Position numbers and translations under genes: made by a program | Shown here: piece by piece, positions 1-11,583 of the stretch | Layout: each line of letters opens with the position of its first letter | How positions within the stretch are numbered: the first letter of the stretch is position 1 | Assembly: GCF_030272615.1 (NCBI RefSeq) | Contig: NC_081413.1 | Location: 338,114,802 to 338,178,801 of the forward strand | Reading direction: 5' to 3' | Length of the DNA: 64,000 nt | DNA from: Cryptomeria japonica | Taxonomy: Eukaryota > Streptophyta > Pinopsida > Cupressales > Cupressaceae | The notes under the pieces: model-generated | Told to the model about the DNA's origin: nothing | The model's input: only the letters and a program-made list of their open reading frames with translations | Databases searched by the model: none

Positions 1-38
1 CTACCGAGGGTCAGTAAGCCTCACAAGCGCTTGTCTTA

Positions 39-944
39 GTGCCACCGACCAAAGGAAAAGAAAGGAAGGCGACAAAGCATAGTTTCAAATTTGACTTGTC
101 TAAACCGATCGTGTTGCCCAATGTAGACATCTCAAAATTGAAAGGGCAAGCACTCACTGAATTTGGTGAACTATGCAAAGCAAAGGCCAAACAGGAGAAG
201 CAACTAGCCATACAAAAGAAGAATAAAGTACTTCAGAAGGTTAGGACACTACTAACAGAAATGCTACCTTCAACAATAATGTCAACCAATTCAGCCATCC
301 ATATTCAATTGGATGAACTCCTAAATCAGATTGAAACATCTGGAGTTGATGCATCTGAGTACTTAAGCAAGCTCAAAGACACGGAGCTAATTGCTAAAAT
401 GATAGAGGAAGTACAAAAATCCATTGTTGTTGGTAAGGTAAAACTTGTCAAATTCATTGCTGAGTCATCCCCTCAACTCAAGCATATTCTTTATTTATTC
501 CAGAAACTGTGTACATTTTCCTTATTCATTAAAGATGTCAAAAATAAAACTGATGCAATTGAGAAAGAGATCACTGATCTCTCAACTAAGTTGACCACCG
601 AGCGTAATTCAGTTCAAAATTTTTATACAAAGCTTCAACAACTCATGGCTCAATAGTTAGAACTCAGGAATGAAGAGCATAAAATCAGGATGGATATAAT
701 GACCCTTCAGACATTATTCCTTCCTCATCTCTCATCAGTATAGGAACAGATCAATAGAGCTACACGCCTATCAACTACACAAGAGGGAAGCACTCTTGAT
801 GGCTTAATATCACTCTTAGCTCATATTAAAGCACAAAATTCATTAATGGAAAGTGTAAAGGATTCACTCTTAGTCGCCCTCACCGATGCCCAGACCAAGT
901 ATAAGTCTATTTTTTATCAGTTACCACCTCCGGATGGAAATTAA
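39..944 (+). pseudogene. Broken coiled-coil ORF next to 3' LTR
   Basis: A single reading frame runs from the left edge region to TAA at 942-944, broken by TAA at 15, TAG at 654 and TAG at 741. Position 39 is GTG, not ATG, so the true start lies further left. The product is lysine-rich and helical, with long charged heptad-like stretches (about residues 15-75 and 165-205) and one moderately hydrophobic stretch near residues 147-168. It has no zinc knuckle, protease, RT or integrase motif. Its place, between where pol should end and the PPT/3' LTR, matches the env-like or extra ORF of Sireviruses. I do not recognise the protein, and it could equally be a captured plant sequence or a divergent gag-like piece. 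Confidence 0.5.
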
Positions 945-1326
945 GTTTTTGATGTTTGTCAAAAAGGGGGAGTAATATTATGATACTACATAGAGGAAAG
1001 TAATACCCAGCAAAGGGGGAGTAATACTATATTTGGAGAGTGATATAGTTTTGGAAAAACAGTTTTGAGTATTGTATACAAGGGGAGTATACCGAGCAGA
1101 ATATACAGAGCATTCAAAGCACACAAGCACATAACTGAACCGAGCAGCAAAATTCAAAGTTATGTATAGAATAAAGATAAGGGGAGTATATCTGCATATA
1201 CTATTTCATTGACTATTGTATATATTGTCAAGTGTAGTCATTTTGCAAGTATATAGTTTTTTTTTTGAGTTATGACTTTGAAAGTAGTTTTTGTCAAACA
1301 TCTCAACTAATGTCAAAAGTGGAGAT
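945..1326 (+). promoter_or_regulatory. Array of polypurine tracts of element E
   Basis: No gene is present. AAAGGGGGAGTAAT-like tracts occur near 965 and 1013, AAGGGGAGTAT near 1078 and 1178, and AAAAGTGGAGAT directly before the LTR at 1327. The last would be the working PPT that primes plus-strand DNA; the earlier ones look like duplicates. The same habit is seen in elements D and C. Confidence 0.55.
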
Positions 1327-2499
1327 TGTTACTACTTATCAAATTTCCATTAGTTTTATATTCAAAGTCATACTATATATTCTAGTCAGTTAGTATTACT
1401 GAATCATGCAATCGGTACACACAGAGAAGTCGGTATGAACAGTCTAGTCAGTTACAGAAGAAAGCAGTCACAGAACGCAGTATTCACCGAGCTGTTTATC
1501 GAGTATTATTTCATGGCTACCGAGCAATAAAATTAACTCACCAAGTTGATATTCATCGACTGAAATTTTTTACCAGATACATTGAACCTGGACATGCACA
1601 TGAAAATGTGTTACAAGATCAAGGCACATCTAACCATTATTACATTGGAAATTGCACTAGAAGATTGTGTATGGTTGCAAGGTCAATCTAACCAATGAAA
1701 TATTTTGTTTAGTTATTCATTCAAGGAATATTTTTGTAAGATCAAAGCAATGAATTAGATTACCGCTGTAAGAGATCTATTTATACAACATGGGAAGAGA
1801 GAAATGAGTATGTATGAATGAATGTGTGTGTATGTATGAAGGAAGACTGTTACAGAGACATAGAGAGGTCACTGAGAAGGTTATCAGTGAACAGTCGAAG
1901 AACAGAGTAAACAGAAGGGTTTACCGAGTTACAATATGGGTTACCGAGGTATGCTACAAGCTAGGTAATCTTATTCTGAGCACATAGAATCTGCTATAAC
2001 ATTTCAGATGTAAAGTTGCAGATATTTGTAATGATTTTATTGAAATATTGAGAAGTTGAAAGAGATACCTTTAACAGGGTAAAAGACTCTAACCAAGTGC
2101 AGCATTTATATAGTGTTGTGAAATCCTTTAGTAAGGTAGATCTAATAGATCTTGTTACTCCTAACAGGGTAAGCTATCAGAAATAGCTAAATGTAGCTCT
2201 AACCAAGAAATCTTTATTATTGCAGTAGTGAAGTTGTGGGTGCCATCCCCACCGCAGTTTTCTCTCTAACTAAGAGTTTTTGCGTGACCAAAATATATGT
2301 GTTATGGAGTGAATCATGTATGATTGTTATCTGTTTGTTTTAACTTTATTTTATGTTATTGCACTTTTTTGTTTATGCATAACAGTAAGGTTATTATTAG
2401 AGAAAAGTTTTGGAGTACCGATTCACCCCTCCCCTCTCAGTACATTAGCTTTCCATATTGGGCCTAATAGGTTCTACCGGTGGAGGAGTATTCCCAACA
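1327..2499 (+). repeat. 3' LTR of element E
   Basis: Starts TGTTACTACTT right after a PPT and ends TTCCCAACA, giving a TG...CA LTR of 1,173 bp. The C-rich run followed by CTCAG near 2428-2440 resembles the 3' end of the other copia LTRs here. ACCGAG motifs recur inside it. A TATA-like TATTTATA lies near 1778. No second LTR is available for comparison. Confidence 0.6.
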
Positions 2500-3542
2500 C
2501 CATTCAGTTCTAATTTCCTGATCCATTGTTTTGAGAATTCTTGCTTAACTTATTCAACCTTTTCTTTTCCTTTCAAACTAGAACCTTTGTTGTCTACCAG
2601 TGGTGCCTTACTTCTGTAGAATTTTGTAGTATGTCCAATCTTGTTACAAGCATAACAAGTCACATTATTTTTTTGAATAGCCTTTCCATAACCTATGTTG
2701 ATTTGTGTTCTACATTGATTAGACAAGTGTCCAAATCTTCCACAAACATAGCATCTCAAACTCATTCTGCAATTCTCAGAGTTATGACCGACTTTGTTGC
2801 ATTTTGAACATTGACCGGTGGGTGCATTGGTATTCTGATAATTTCTAGATCTACATTGATTTTCTCTATGACCATACTTGTTACAGTTAAAGCATTTGCC
2901 ATTGAATTTATAAGCAGTAGGTTGTCTTACTGGTTTTCTATGATCCTGTGTGTTTGTAGTACCGGAGCTTTCACCAACTTCAAAGCCAATTCCACAAGTG
3001 TCACCTTTAGGTTTTTGATTCTTCAACAAGTTACCAAGTTCTTCTAAGCTTTTCTTGAATTTCTCTTTATGTTGATTTGTAGTATCTAGTTCTCTTTCTA
3101 AGACTTCTTTCTATCTCATCAGTTCATTTGAGTCATTTTGTGTGTGCATCAGATCTGTCTTCAACAAATCATTTTCATAGCTAAGTCTTGTGTTCTCATT
3201 TGCAACATCACTTAGTCTTCTAGTCAAATCTTCTTCATTCTTCTTTTTATCTTCAATTTCTTTACAAAATCTCATAGTCATATCCTGCATCTCATTCTTT
3301 GTTGTCATGTTCTCTTGCTTCAGCTTGTTTATCATATCATTAAGAGTTTCTTTTTCATCATTCTCATTGTGCATCTTTTCACAAAGTTCTCTTCTCTTGT
3401 TTCTTGAAATAGTAAGATTTTCTTGAAGTGCTTGAATGATATCCTAAGCAGCCTTTAAATCATCTTCAAGTTTGATATTTTTCAATTTTTCTGCATCATA
3501 GTCTAAGAGAGCTCCTTCAAGTTGCTTCATCAAGTTTTCCAT
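2500..3542 (-). pseudogene. gag: Gag of element F, broken
   Basis: The minus-strand ATG at 3542 opens a frame that holds down to about 2550, broken by two TAG codons (near 3446 and 3114) where CAG would fit. The N-terminal half is a charged coiled coil (MENLMKQLEG... onward). The C-terminal half has four zinc knuckles: CFNCNKYGHRENQC, CSKCNKVGHNSENC, CYVCGRFGHLSNQC, and a fourth, CYACNKIGHTTKFY, that has lost its last Cys. Gag packages the element RNA, and knuckles bind nucleic acid. The capsid (UBN2-type) domain usual in copia gag is not visible, and four knuckles is more than the usual one or two. The frame ends in a lysine-rich tail. Confidence 0.65.
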
Positions 3543-3599
3543 CTCTACGGGTGTCAAGATCTTCCTCAAGTTGTTAGGCTTTTGAAAATAGAGGACTAG

Positions 3600-3611
3600 G
3601 TTCTGATACCA
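3600..3611 (-). promoter_or_regulatory. Primer-binding site of element F
   Basis: On the minus strand this reads TGGTATCAGAAC, one base off the TGGTATCAGAGC that pairs with plant initiator tRNA-Met. It sits two bases inside the LTR end, as expected for minus-strand priming. Confidence 0.7.
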
Positions 3612-3613
3612 AT

Positions 3614-4416
3614 TGTTAGGATTCCCACAGATACTGAGAGGGGGGGTGAATTAGTATCTAATCGGTTATAAGATTTTCTTAACTTAAAACATGTAGAGCA
3701 TATTAATGCTGTGTACCAGTAAACAGAAAGTAATGCAATAAACAAAGACAAAAGCAACCACATGAAAAACACACCATAACACAATATTTTAACAAGGAAA
3801 CCTAGTGTGGGAAAAACCTCGGTGGGATTTGTGACCCACGATATTCGCTTACTGGCCAATAAGAGAATATTACTGTGACAAGAGGGGCCTGCACATGTAG
3901 GAAGGCCAAGTGCCTAGAGCTCACTACTCAAATACAAAATAGGAAGTCTCACTGACTTACAAAATGGATTATATAAATCCAGTGTCTTGTACTGCTTCAA
4001 AATTGCATCTATAATGCCAGATCCAGTACCCATTTCTGCTCTGCTTCTTACATAAACCCTTAACCTATATTTTGCATAATAGGTCTGCCTTATTTCACCT
4101 AATTATATTCCTCTATCCTTTTTTAAGTATTCTACAATGATCTCTTATATATAAGAGTCATTTTACAAATTGCCAAGTCAGCTTACAATGATTTTTCAAT
4201 AATAAACAAAATATATTAACAATAAAATTCCTATTGGCTTTTGTGCTGGTATGCTTCCTTTCACTGTCGGTGCCAGTGGTCTGAGTGCTGGTGTAGAGTC
4301 TGATCTTGCTAGTGCTAGTGGAATGCCTTGTCGGTGTCATAGGATTGTAAGGTTGCTATCAATGACAAAACCTTCAATCACCTACAATGTCTCATTGGAG
4401 TGTGCATATGCCAACA
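3614..4416 (-). repeat. 5' LTR of element F
   Basis: About 803 bp. On the minus strand it starts TGTTGGCATATGC and ends with GGGAATCCTAACA beside the PBS. The C-rich run before the 3' end is shared with other copia LTRs here. A symmetric TATA motif (CTCTTATATATAAGAG) lies at about 4141-4156. The outer boundary rests only on the TG...CA ends. Confidence 0.6.
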
Positions 4417-4446
4417 CTTTGACTGTTTCATGCTAGCATGGGTTGG

Positions 4447-6375
4447 TGTGATGCCTGCTAAGAATACCCTAGAGAAAATAACCAACTAACTAGAAAATAG
4501 AGATACTTATTTTTTAAAGAAATGTATTATTGCACATATAACTCAAGGTAAGCACAAACATCATCTAGTCAAGAACTCATTAAACATAAATGCACAAGCG
4601 GAAATAACTTACATTATTTACATAACATTCCCTAGGATAACTCAACATCATTACTTAACATAACATCGAGATATGAACATCACCAAATAACACTAATACA
4701 TGTTTTCCTTCATTAATTTAATTCTCATTTCATTTAAAATAATATAGGAAATTAATCACTAACCACACTAACTCTCATTTAGGATTATATCATTTAACTC
4801 TTTAATACAATAGGTTCATTTTAATGCACCAATACCAAATGTTCTGAACCAATATTTCCATCAACTAGGTATTCTGTAACAACTCTATGACATAATCAAT
4901 CATTCTAAATAGAAGAAACCACATAAGCTCTTTACATATTATACATTACATCTCTTACAAGAATAATCAATACAAGAATAGATTATCTACTCCAAATAAG
5001 AATCATAGTCTCTAACTACAAGAGTAATTAATCAAGTTACTTATTACAATGATATTTCTCAATCTTAGGGAATAGATCATAACTGCTCTAAGAAACCATA
5101 TCGCAAAGAACTGAAGAGATGAAGGATCCTCAATCATGCACACAAACATTCAATGGAGAAAATCGCAATGGAAGAAGGTATCAAACCACCCAATCATGTG
5201 GAACCAAAATGGTTCACCCCCCATGCTCTGGAGAATGACATAAGATCCCCTACACACTCTAAACCTAGGCTGACACCTAACCTCCAAGGAACACAAAACA
5301 ATAGATTAACTCGTAACAAGAACAACCACAAATGGCATATACATGAAGAAAAAACAAGACTTGACCATAAAGTACAAAATCACTAAAGGCCACCATCAAA
5401 ACTCAAGGATAAGGTAGTAGGACACATACAGAGAAGAGTGCCTCCACATGCCATCAAAAAGGGTTTCTTATTAGTCCCAAACCTCAACATCTGTCAACAA
5501 GGTTCTCCCTGTAGTCTCTCTCTAGACCTTGGTGCCCAAGTGATACCCATGTAGAAACAACTCTACCTTTGAGAGGACAAGGGATTTTATTAATTCCATC
5601 AAGGCCTTATCAATATCATCCATAGCTTGAACTAGCACTATAGGTCATGAGTGAGGCACCACAAAATATTTTATCTTGGTTAATGAGAATGCTACCCAAA
5701 CCCCTAGATTAATTAATTAAGATGATCACTTTCTTACTAAAAAAATTCCAATGAGATTCCCTGGTAGTCCCTATCAAGACCCCAACACCCACTTGGAAGC
5801 CACTCCCCCTATCATCTTCCCAATACCTAGGGTAAAATATCAATAATCGAGCATCTCAAGAGAATCACAAGATAAAATATTTCAAAGGTTCCTTAACAAA
5901 ATTGAACCATATCACATCTGATTACATAATACCATAATTCTAATAATCTTATTCAATAGTCCAACTAGGAAACCAATAATCTCAAAGCATGGTACATCCA
6001 AAAATGTGATTCCAACAATTACTACAAGATATAACAATCCTCTCAAAGATCAATAGATAGCCATTATCAAAACCCTCAAACAAAATATATCGAAACTAGA
6101 AAACATCATAGGGAATCACAAAAAATCCTGAAATCAAGCATCTAGTCTAAAACAACACATGCTACAAAAATCAACACAAAAATGTAAAACAACATAATGG
6201 CTCTTTCGCAAAAAACTCTAGCACTTTTACACACTTCTCTAGTACCTTGGTAAGATATTTTAGCTCTTCTAAAATATTGAACAACACATTTACTGCATAG
6301 AGTAGCACATTAGATACCTAATATAACGCATACAAAACAAACCATGGCGCATATACATTTCAGAATAGTGCATAT
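4447..6375 (-). repeat. Old giant-LTR remnant, copy 1
   Basis: AT-rich, with no believable gene. The left edge TGTGATGCCTGCTAAGAATA resembles the reverse complement of the 3' ends of the B and LARD LTRs (TGTAATGCCTACCAGGAACC), so this looks like a minus-oriented giant gypsy LTR. It aligns in order, by eye at roughly 60-65%, with 13100-14644 plus 57475-58431. Examples are 5150-5290 against 14490-14610 and 5640-5860 against 57720-57970. It continues for 63 bp after element D (13037-13099) and is then cut by copy 2. There is no PBS at its left edge, so it is a 3' or solo LTR. Confidence 0.45.
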
Positions 6376-7413
6376 TGTTGGTATTTTGGTATGGTTTTGT
6401 CATCGATGTCAACACCTACTATCACTTATCAACTCTGGCACTTTGAAGAATTGGCAATGTTCACCGGCAAGCAAGTGACTTATGCACAATCACTAGTATC
6501 TGGTACACCGGCAGGATATAATGTTCACCAACACCTGGTTATGTCAAAGACATCATTTGAACACTTTGTCTTGGAGATTTGTTCATTGGCATATTCATAT
6601 TTGCATATTTGCTGTTACTGACAAATAGGTCCAGATCATTCACTGGTAGGCTTATCTATTCAAAATCAGCACGACACGCTATGGAGATGTTTTATTAATG
6701 TTGTAATAGCATTGATACGACATGTTGAATCGGTTATTGCATCGGATATTATTTTATTTGTAAAATGATTTTATTGTAATACCCTTTAGAGCCGACCTAC
6801 TAAAATTGGTCTTAGGTTATGATATAAATGGAAGATCTTATTTGTAAGATCAATGTGGAATGTGAAAAAGGAATTGTGTGAAGGTATATGTGAGAATAAG
6901 TAGAGCTATACATGGAGACATCATTTAAAGGTTGAAGCAAGGTTTTGTGAAGACAATCTGAACTACACCGGTACTGAATCCAGCATAGTAAGATGCTATT
7001 TTGAGTAGTACATCCTTATTGGATTTAACCATCCAATTGTAGTCAGTGTGACTCCTACTGTGTTTGAGCAGTGAGCTCTAGGCGCTTGGCCTTTCTGCAT
7101 GTGCAGACCCCATTTGTATACACATACTATCTACAATAGTATCATCTAATTATGGGTAAGGTTTCCCATCGTGGTTTTTCCCCTTATAGGGTTTCCACAT
7201 ACAAATATTGGTGTTATGTGTTGTGGATGTTATTGTCTTTCTATTTCATGCATTAATCTTTACCGGTACTATAATTAACTAATAAAACTGTCTACCGGCA
7301 TACAAGTCTGGTTCACCGGTATTAAGCATTAAATTTGGTTAAGTTGTTTTGGTTTGAATTTATTTAACAATTGATTCACCCCCCCCCCTCTCAATTGTCC
7401 CCAGGACCTAACA
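6376..7413 (+). repeat. 5' LTR of element D
   Basis: Runs from TGTTGGTATTTTGG to GGACCTAACA (1,038 bp). A likely TATA box TATAAAT lies at 6823-6829. A C-run followed by CTCTCAATTG lies near the 3' end. It lacks about 18 bp between short CACYTGG repeats that the 3' LTR and the related solo LTR both keep, so the loss happened in this copy. Confidence 0.92.
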
Positions 7414-7415
7414 AT

Positions 7416-7427
7416 TGGTATCAGAGC
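7416..7427 (+). promoter_or_regulatory. Primer-binding site of element D
   Basis: TGGTATCAGAGC, an exact 12-base match to the complement of the plant initiator tRNA-Met 3' end, two bases after the LTR. Confidence 0.92.
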
Positions 7428-7470
7428 CTAGTCCTCTTTTTGCAGAAGTTTAACAACTTGAGGAGATCCA

Positions 7471-8544
7471 ATGTCTACTAACTATTTCAAGAAGGATAGT
7501 CCTAAGCTTGATGGAACCAACTATGGAATATGGAAGATCAGAATGGAGACACATCTAAATTGCATTGGAAAGGACATTAGGGATGTTACAAATAATGGCT
7601 ATACAACTCCTACAACCAGTTAGCCTAATCCACCAAACTTGGCTAAAGATGAAGAAAATGATTGCAAAGGAAGAGAAGCACTTTTGAGGGCATTAATAGA
7701 TCAACAAATCATGGGATTATCAGATAGATCAACTGATAAAGCTATTTGGGATCATCTAGAAACATTGAATGAAGGAGATTCCATAGTCAAAATTGCAAAA
7801 CTTGAAAGCTTCCGGGCCAGGTATGAAAATCTAAAAATGGAAGAAGATGAAAGGATTTATGCTTTTATGGAAAGAGTAAATGAAATTGTTTTGGGTATTA
7901 AATGTTGTGGAGGAACCTTAAGTGAAGATGAAATTGTTTCAAAAGTTTTAAGAGGATTGCCACCGACATATAAAATGAAGGTTACTGCTATAAATGAGTT
8001 AAGAACAATGCCTAATACATCAGTAACTAGGGATACATTGATTGGAAAACTTTCAGCTTTTGAAATTGAGGAATTTGGTCCTGTTGCTACTATAAAGACA
8101 GATTTAGCTTTTAAGGCATCAACATCATCTGCACCATCATTTGACAAGTCTGATTGGAAAGCCTTTTATGGAAGAGAACTTGAGGAAAGAAGGAGAGAAA
8201 ATGAAGAACTTGAAGCACTATTTGTAAGGAAAATTCCTAAAGGTCCAGTTGGAAGTAAGTATGAAGGTAAAGCACCCTTTAAATGCTTTAACTATAATAT
8301 GATTGGTCATATGGCTTCTAGATGCCCTGATAGACATGCTAGACTAAGAGAAGAAGCTAGAAGAACATACAAGCCTAACCCTGAATATCAAAGATACAGA
8401 TTTAAGAAGAATAAAGATAAATCTTGTTATCTTGCTGATGAAGGAGTCACTGATGATTTTGATGAAGATCCGGCAAACAATGGATGGGTTTTTGTTTCTA
8501 TAACAAAAGATCAACTGACACCTACTATTCAATTGGTAGAATAG
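7471..8544 (+). pseudogene. gag: Gag of element D, broken
   Basis: ATG at 7471 follows the leader after the PBS. An in-frame TAG at 7621 cuts the protein at codon 51, and the same frame continues to TAG at 8542. The N-terminus (SPKLDGTNYGIWKIRMETHL) is the small domain preceding UBN2 in copia gag. The UBN2 capsid-like region covers about 7639-8060 (IWDHLETL, RYENLKMEEDE, VLRGLPPTY). The zinc knuckle near 8284-8325 reads CFNYNMIGHMASRC, with the second Cys changed to Tyr, so zinc binding should be lost. Gag would form the particle and package RNA. Gag and pol share one frame. Confidence 0.88.
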
Positions 8545-9894
8545 GCCCTGGCAGCTAAAGTTGAAGTTAAGGATGAATGGATCATTGATTTAGGATGTTC
8601 ACATCACATGACTGGTGATAAAAGTAAATTCTTGAACTTTCAGGAATATAATGGAGGTCTAGTAAGATTTGGAGATGATAAAGCTTGTTTGATCAAAGGT
8701 AAAGGTATAATATCTCTTGATGGTAAGCATAATATAGATAATGTTTACTATGTGGAAGGTTTAAAACATAATCTTTTGAGTGTTGGTCAATTAGTTGAGA
8801 AAGGATTTCAATTACAATTCAAGAACGGTAAATGCAAAATTATGAATAGAACTGGCTTGGAAATTGCAACCGGAAATCAAACTAGAGGTAACATCTTTCA
8901 TTTGAATAATAGTGAAAAGACATGCTTGATTGCACATATTGATGAAAGTTGGCTATGGCATAAGAGACTCTATCATGTAAATTTTGATTGCATGGTAAAA
9001 ATTAGTACTAATAAGGCAGTTAGAGATTTACCTAAGATTGTCAAAACTCACAATCCAGTATGTAAGGAATGTCAATTTGGAAAACAAGTTAGAGAATCTT
9101 TTAAAAGTACTCTAGAAAAATCCAATAATACTCTTGACCTAATTCATACTGATTTATGTGGTCCAGCTAGAACTAAAATTTTACAAGGTGATAGATATTT
9201 CATGCTAATCATTGATGACTACTCTAGAATGTGTTGGGTTACTTTTCTTAGAGAAAAATAAAAAGCACTTGGGAAGTTCAAACTATTCAAAGCAATGGTA
9301 GAGAATGAAACTGGTAAGAAAATCAAATGTTTGAGATCAGATCAAGGAGGAGAATTTACATCTAAGGAATTTAAAGCATTCTGTGAAGTGAATGGAATCA
9401 GAAGACAGCTATCAGCACCCCAGACACCTCAACAGAATGGAGTTGTTGAAAGGAAAAATAGAACTATCTTGGATGCAGCTAGAAGTATGTTATCTGAAGC
9501 AAATCTACCACATGTATATTGGAGAAAGGCAGTAAGCACAATGGTCTACATATTCAACAAAGTTCACATCAAAGGAGAAACTGATAAGACCCCTCATGAA
9601 CTATGGCTTGGTATTACTCCTACTCTTAAGTATTTTAGATTATTTGGAAGTAAATGCTATATTAGAAGAGATGAGTATATTGGCAAATTTGATCCTAGAA
9701 GTGATGAAGGAATATTTATTGGTTATTCATCTAAGAGCAAGGCATATAGATGTTTTCATAAAAGATTACAGAAAATTGTTGAGAGTACAAATGTGAAGAT
9801 TGATGAACAATTTAAAGGAACTTCAAGGTATATAGACTCTGAACCAGCAATAGAGATTCTAACAAATGAACCTACATTGAACCCACTGGTATAG
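8545..9894 (+). pseudogene. pol: Protease-integrase of element D, broken
   Basis: Continues the gag frame. The aspartic protease site near 8587 reads DLGCSHHMTGD; the usual copia form is DSGCS, so the Ser beside the catalytic Asp is changed. The pre-integrase zinc region (LWHKRLYHVNFD, CKECQFGK) spans about 8940-9090. The integrase core has the first Asp in LIHTDLCGP, the second in LRSDQGGEF and the Glu in PQQNGVVERKNR, so the DDE triad is present. TAA at 9259-9261 and TAG at 9892 break the frame. The integrase C-terminal region (FGSKCYIRRDE, EGIFIGYS) ends by about 9800. Confidence 0.9.
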
Positions 9895-9957
9895 AATGAA
9901 GATCCAGTTACACCAGTATCATCTGAAAATTCCACTGTAACTGAGGAACAACAACAA

Positions 9958-11583
9958 ATGAAGACACCCCAATATGTAAGACTGAATCAATCTAAAGATC
10001 AGATAATTGGGAACAAGTATAAAGGAGTTATGACAAGAGGAAGACTGCCAAATGAAGAGGTATGTCTTATTTCTCAAATTGAACCATCATCAATTAATGA
10101 GGCATGTGAAGATAAATACTGGATTAAAGCTATGGAAGAGGAACTAGAACAAATTGATAAAAATAACACATGGACATTAGTTCCCTGGCCTAAAGACAAA
10201 AATGTGATTGGAACAAAATGGGTATTCAGAAAAAAAAAATAATGAAGATGGTAAGATAATCAGGAATAAAGAAAGACTAGTGTGTAAGGGATATTCTTAG
10301 AAATAAGGAATTGATTATAATGAAACCTTTGCATCGGTAGCTAGAATTGAGGTAGTCAGATTATTCTTGGCTTTTGCAGCACACAAAAACTACAAAGTAT
10401 AGCAAATGGATATTAAATGTGCATTTCTAAATGGAGATCTTGAAGAAGAAGTTTACATTGAACAACCTGATGGATTTTCTTTGATAGATAACAAAGATAT
10501 GGTTTGCAGGTTAAGGAAAGCTTTGTATGGGTTGAAACAAGCTCCAAGAGCTTGGTATGCAAGATTGGATAAGTATCTTTTGAAGATTGGTTTTTCTAAA
10601 GGTAATGCTGACAGCAACTTATACTACAAAGTGACTAATGATGACATCTTGGTTATAGAAGTTTTTGTTGATGATATAATCATTGGAGGAGGAGATGGAT
10701 TATGTAAAGACTTTTCTATTGAAATGCAACAAGAATTTGAAATGTCTATGATTAGAGAGATAAATTTCTTTTTAGGATTGCAGATTTCACAGACTGATAA
10801 AGGTATATTCTTGAGTCAATCCAAGTACTTGAAGGAGTTACTAAAGAAATTTTGGATGGAGAACTCTAAACCGGTAAGCACACCTATGACTACAAATGAC
10901 AAATTATCACTAAGGGATGAATCTACACCTGTTAATCCGACTAGGTACAAATCTATTATAGGAGGCCTACTGTATTTAACACAAACAAGACCTGATATTA
11001 TAAATGCAATATGTATTGTTTCAAGATTTTAGATTAATCCTAGAGAAAATCATGAATCACTAGTCAAAAGAATTTTTCGGTACTTACAAGGCACTACCAA
11101 TCTTGGATTATGGTATCCTAGGGATGAAAACTTTGAATTATGTGCATACATAGATGCAAATTGGGCAGGAGATGTGGATGTAGAAAAAGCACCACCAAAG
11201 GAACATTTTTTCTTGGCAGAAAATTAATTTCTTGGTTGAGTAAGAAACAAAGTTGTGCATCTTTATCAATAGTTGAATCAGAATATGTTGCAACAACAAC
11301 TAACTGTACATAGGTATTATAGCTTAAGAAAATGTTGAAGGACATAAAGGTAAAATGCAAGGAACCCATAACTATCTATTGTGACAACACTGCATCATTT
11401 GATATATCTAAGAATCTGGTATTACATTCTAAAACTAAACATGTTTCTATCAAACTGAATTTTCTAAGGGAGAATGTTGAAACAAAAGAAGTAAAACTAG
11501 TTTATATGAATACTAAAGAGCATATTGTAGATATTTTCACTAAATCTCTGCCTAAGGAGACCTTTGAATATCTCAGAGACTAG
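9958..11583 (+). pseudogene. pol: Reverse transcriptase-RNase H of element D, broken
   Basis: RT begins near WIKAMEEELEQI (about 10120). A frameshift falls in an A-run at 10232-10240, and stops lie near 10300 and 10400. RT motifs continue from 10406: MDIKCAFLNGDLEEEVYIEQ, LYGLKQAPRAWY and the catalytic FVDDIIIGG. TAG at 11030 follows the end of RT. RNase H starts with AYIDANWAGD, where relatives usually have DADW. A second frameshift lies near 11185, and the distal part (IYCDNTA, HIVDIFTKSLP) ends at 11583. The enzyme would copy element RNA to DNA and degrade the RNA. Confidence 0.9.

Larger units (their letters stand above)
1..2499 (+). mobile_element. Copia-like element E, 3' part
   Basis: The 3' end of a plus-strand LTR retrotransposon that enters from the left edge. 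In order it shows a broken ORF (39-944), a run of polypurine tracts (about 960-1326) and a 3' LTR (1327-2499). Pol is not in the window. Repeated PPT-like motifs and an extra ORF after pol are known from Sirevirus-type copia elements, which makes that the best guess, but no RT is visible to prove it. The DNA right of its LTR belongs to another element (F), so E probably inserted into F and the rest of F lies outside the window. Confidence 0.65.
2500..4416 (-). mobile_element. Copia-like element F, 5' part
   Basis: Read on the minus strand: LTR (4416-3614), PBS (3611-3600), then a gag-like pseudogene that stops abruptly where E begins at 2499. Protease, integrase and RT are missing and probably lie left of the window beyond E. 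The coiled-coil plus multiple zinc-knuckle gag recalls Sirevirus gag, but the family is not certain. Confidence 0.6.

Noticed and set aside
7414-7430. tRNA gene at the TGGTATCAGAGC sites
   Set aside because: Only 12 bases match initiator tRNA-Met. They are primer-binding sites at LTR ends, with no cloverleaf around them.
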